Source: Kaistia dalseonensis
GTDB lineage: Bacteria; Pseudomonadota; Alphaproteobacteria; Rhizobiales; Kaistiaceae
NCBI RefSeq assembly: GCF_030814715.1
Contig: NZ_JAUSVO010000001.1
Span: forward strand, 496,001-560,000
Reading direction: 5' to 3'
DNA: 64,000 nucleotides
Shown here: positions 63,643 through 64,000 of the stretch, piece by piece
Position numbering within the stretch: the first letter of the stretch is position 1
Layout: every line of letters begins with the position of its first letter
Position numbers and translations under genes: made by a program
Notes under the pieces: generated by a model
Database searches by the model: none
The model's input: the letters and a program-made list of their open reading frames with translations, nothing else
Told to the model about the DNA's origin: nothing

Positions 63643-64000
63643 ATGGCGCGCGTAACCGTGGAAGATTGCGTCGACAAGGTCGAGAACCGTTTCGAGCTCG
63701 TGCTGCTGGCCGGTCACCGCGCCCGCATGATTGCGAGCGGTTCGGCTTTGACCGTGCCGCGTGACAATGACAAGAATCCCGTCGTCGCCCTGCGCGAGAT
63801 CGCCGAGGAGACTGTCGCTCCGGACGATCTCAAGGAAGACCTGATTCACTCGCTGCAGAAATATGTCGAGGTCGACGAGCCCGAGCAGGACATTGCGCTT
63901 CTGGCCTCCGGCGACGACGACGCTCCGGAAGACAATGCGATCGCCTTCGATCGCATGTCGGAAGAGGACCTGCTGCGCGGCCTCGAGAGCATGGTTCCGC
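63643..64000 (+). CDS. rpoZ: RNA polymerase omega subunit, 3'-truncated by the window end
   Basis: RpoZ is the small omega subunit that aids assembly of RNA polymerase and binds ppGpp in many bacteria. [35 protein letters not shown] and the [12 protein letters not shown] segment match omega; the length seen (119 codons) fits the 130-residue alphaproteobacterial form with its acidic C terminus. GGAG is six bases before the ATG. The stop lies outside the window. In this order rpoZ is usually followed by relA/spoT; that is not visible here. Confidence 0.93.
   Translation, partial: MARVTVEDCVDKVENRFELVLLAGHRARMIASGSALTVPRDNDKNPVVALREIAEETVAPDDLKEDLIHSLQKYVEVDEPEQDIALLASGDDDAPEDNAIAFDRMSEEDLLRGLESMVP

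Overview
The window is a gene-dense, GC-rich stretch of chromosome from an alphaproteobacterium, almost certainly of the order Hyphomicrobiales (Rhizobiales). The evidence is a suf operon preceded by an Irr-type iron control element, tandem Omp2-type porins with the conserved N-terminal cysteine pair, an ExoR-like Sel1 protein, a DUF2155 protein next to aat, and the block M48 protease, DsbA, aroQ, accB, accC, aat. The genus cannot be fixed from sequence alone. I see no insertion sequence, prophage, integrase, CRISPR array, tRNA or rRNA, and base composition looks even throughout, so this reads as core genome.

Layout. 1-1.3 kb: the 3' part of a FUSC-type membrane protein and a convergent alpha/beta hydrolase. 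1.4-9.1 kb: the Fe-S assembly operon (class I cysteine desulfurase, sufB, sufC, sufD, sufS, sufT, a VOC protein, sufA), with a palindromic intergenic repeat between sufB and sufC. 9.1-11.7 kb: an FAD/CxxC oxidoreductase divergent from an Rrf2 regulator, then a TenA protein and a TfoX-N protein. 11.7-16 kb: one very large three-part phospholipid-repair protein (lysophospholipid flippase, acyltransferase, acyl-ACP synthetase) divergent from a TetR regulator, with operator palindromes between them. 16-20.6 kb: a Crp-type regulator, a GNAT acetyltransferase, pgi, and a divergent ROK regulator.

20.6-30 kb: an aminotransferase, a periplasmic M48 protease with TPRs, DsbA, aroQ-accB-accC, aat, DUF2155, a DMT exporter and thiD. 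30-38 kb: a FAH-family hydrolase, a LysE exporter, an LpxH-like phosphoesterase coupled to a GT4 glycosyltransferase, a threonine dehydratase, an MFS transporter, and a coupled pair resembling dgcN-dgcA for D-glutamate catabolism. 38-42 kb: a four-gene MCE lipid transport operon. 42-49 kb: a diguanylate cyclase, an RhlE-type helicase with a structured leader, a secreted protein of unknown function, a YqaA protein, a divergent Tag-like glycosylase and parE. 49.6-54.7 kb: an ExoR-like regulator, then a cassette of a four-module OmpA-type protein, a 51-residue membrane protein and a membrane-anchored helix-hairpin-helix protein, then a hydrolase. 54.7-64 kb: a soluble lytic transglycosylase, dapA, smpB, two tandem porins, a family-5 uracil-DNA glycosylase, an NYN nuclease-like protein, and the start of rpoZ.

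Much of the content concerns the envelope and iron/sulfur metabolism. The most attractive little-described unit is the OmpA-module / 51-residue / HhH cassette. Other good leads are the structured intergenic element at 27.8-28.0 kb, the divergent Tag-like protein lacking the expected active-site residues, and several clear operator-like palindromes. No wholly new defence or mobile system was found.
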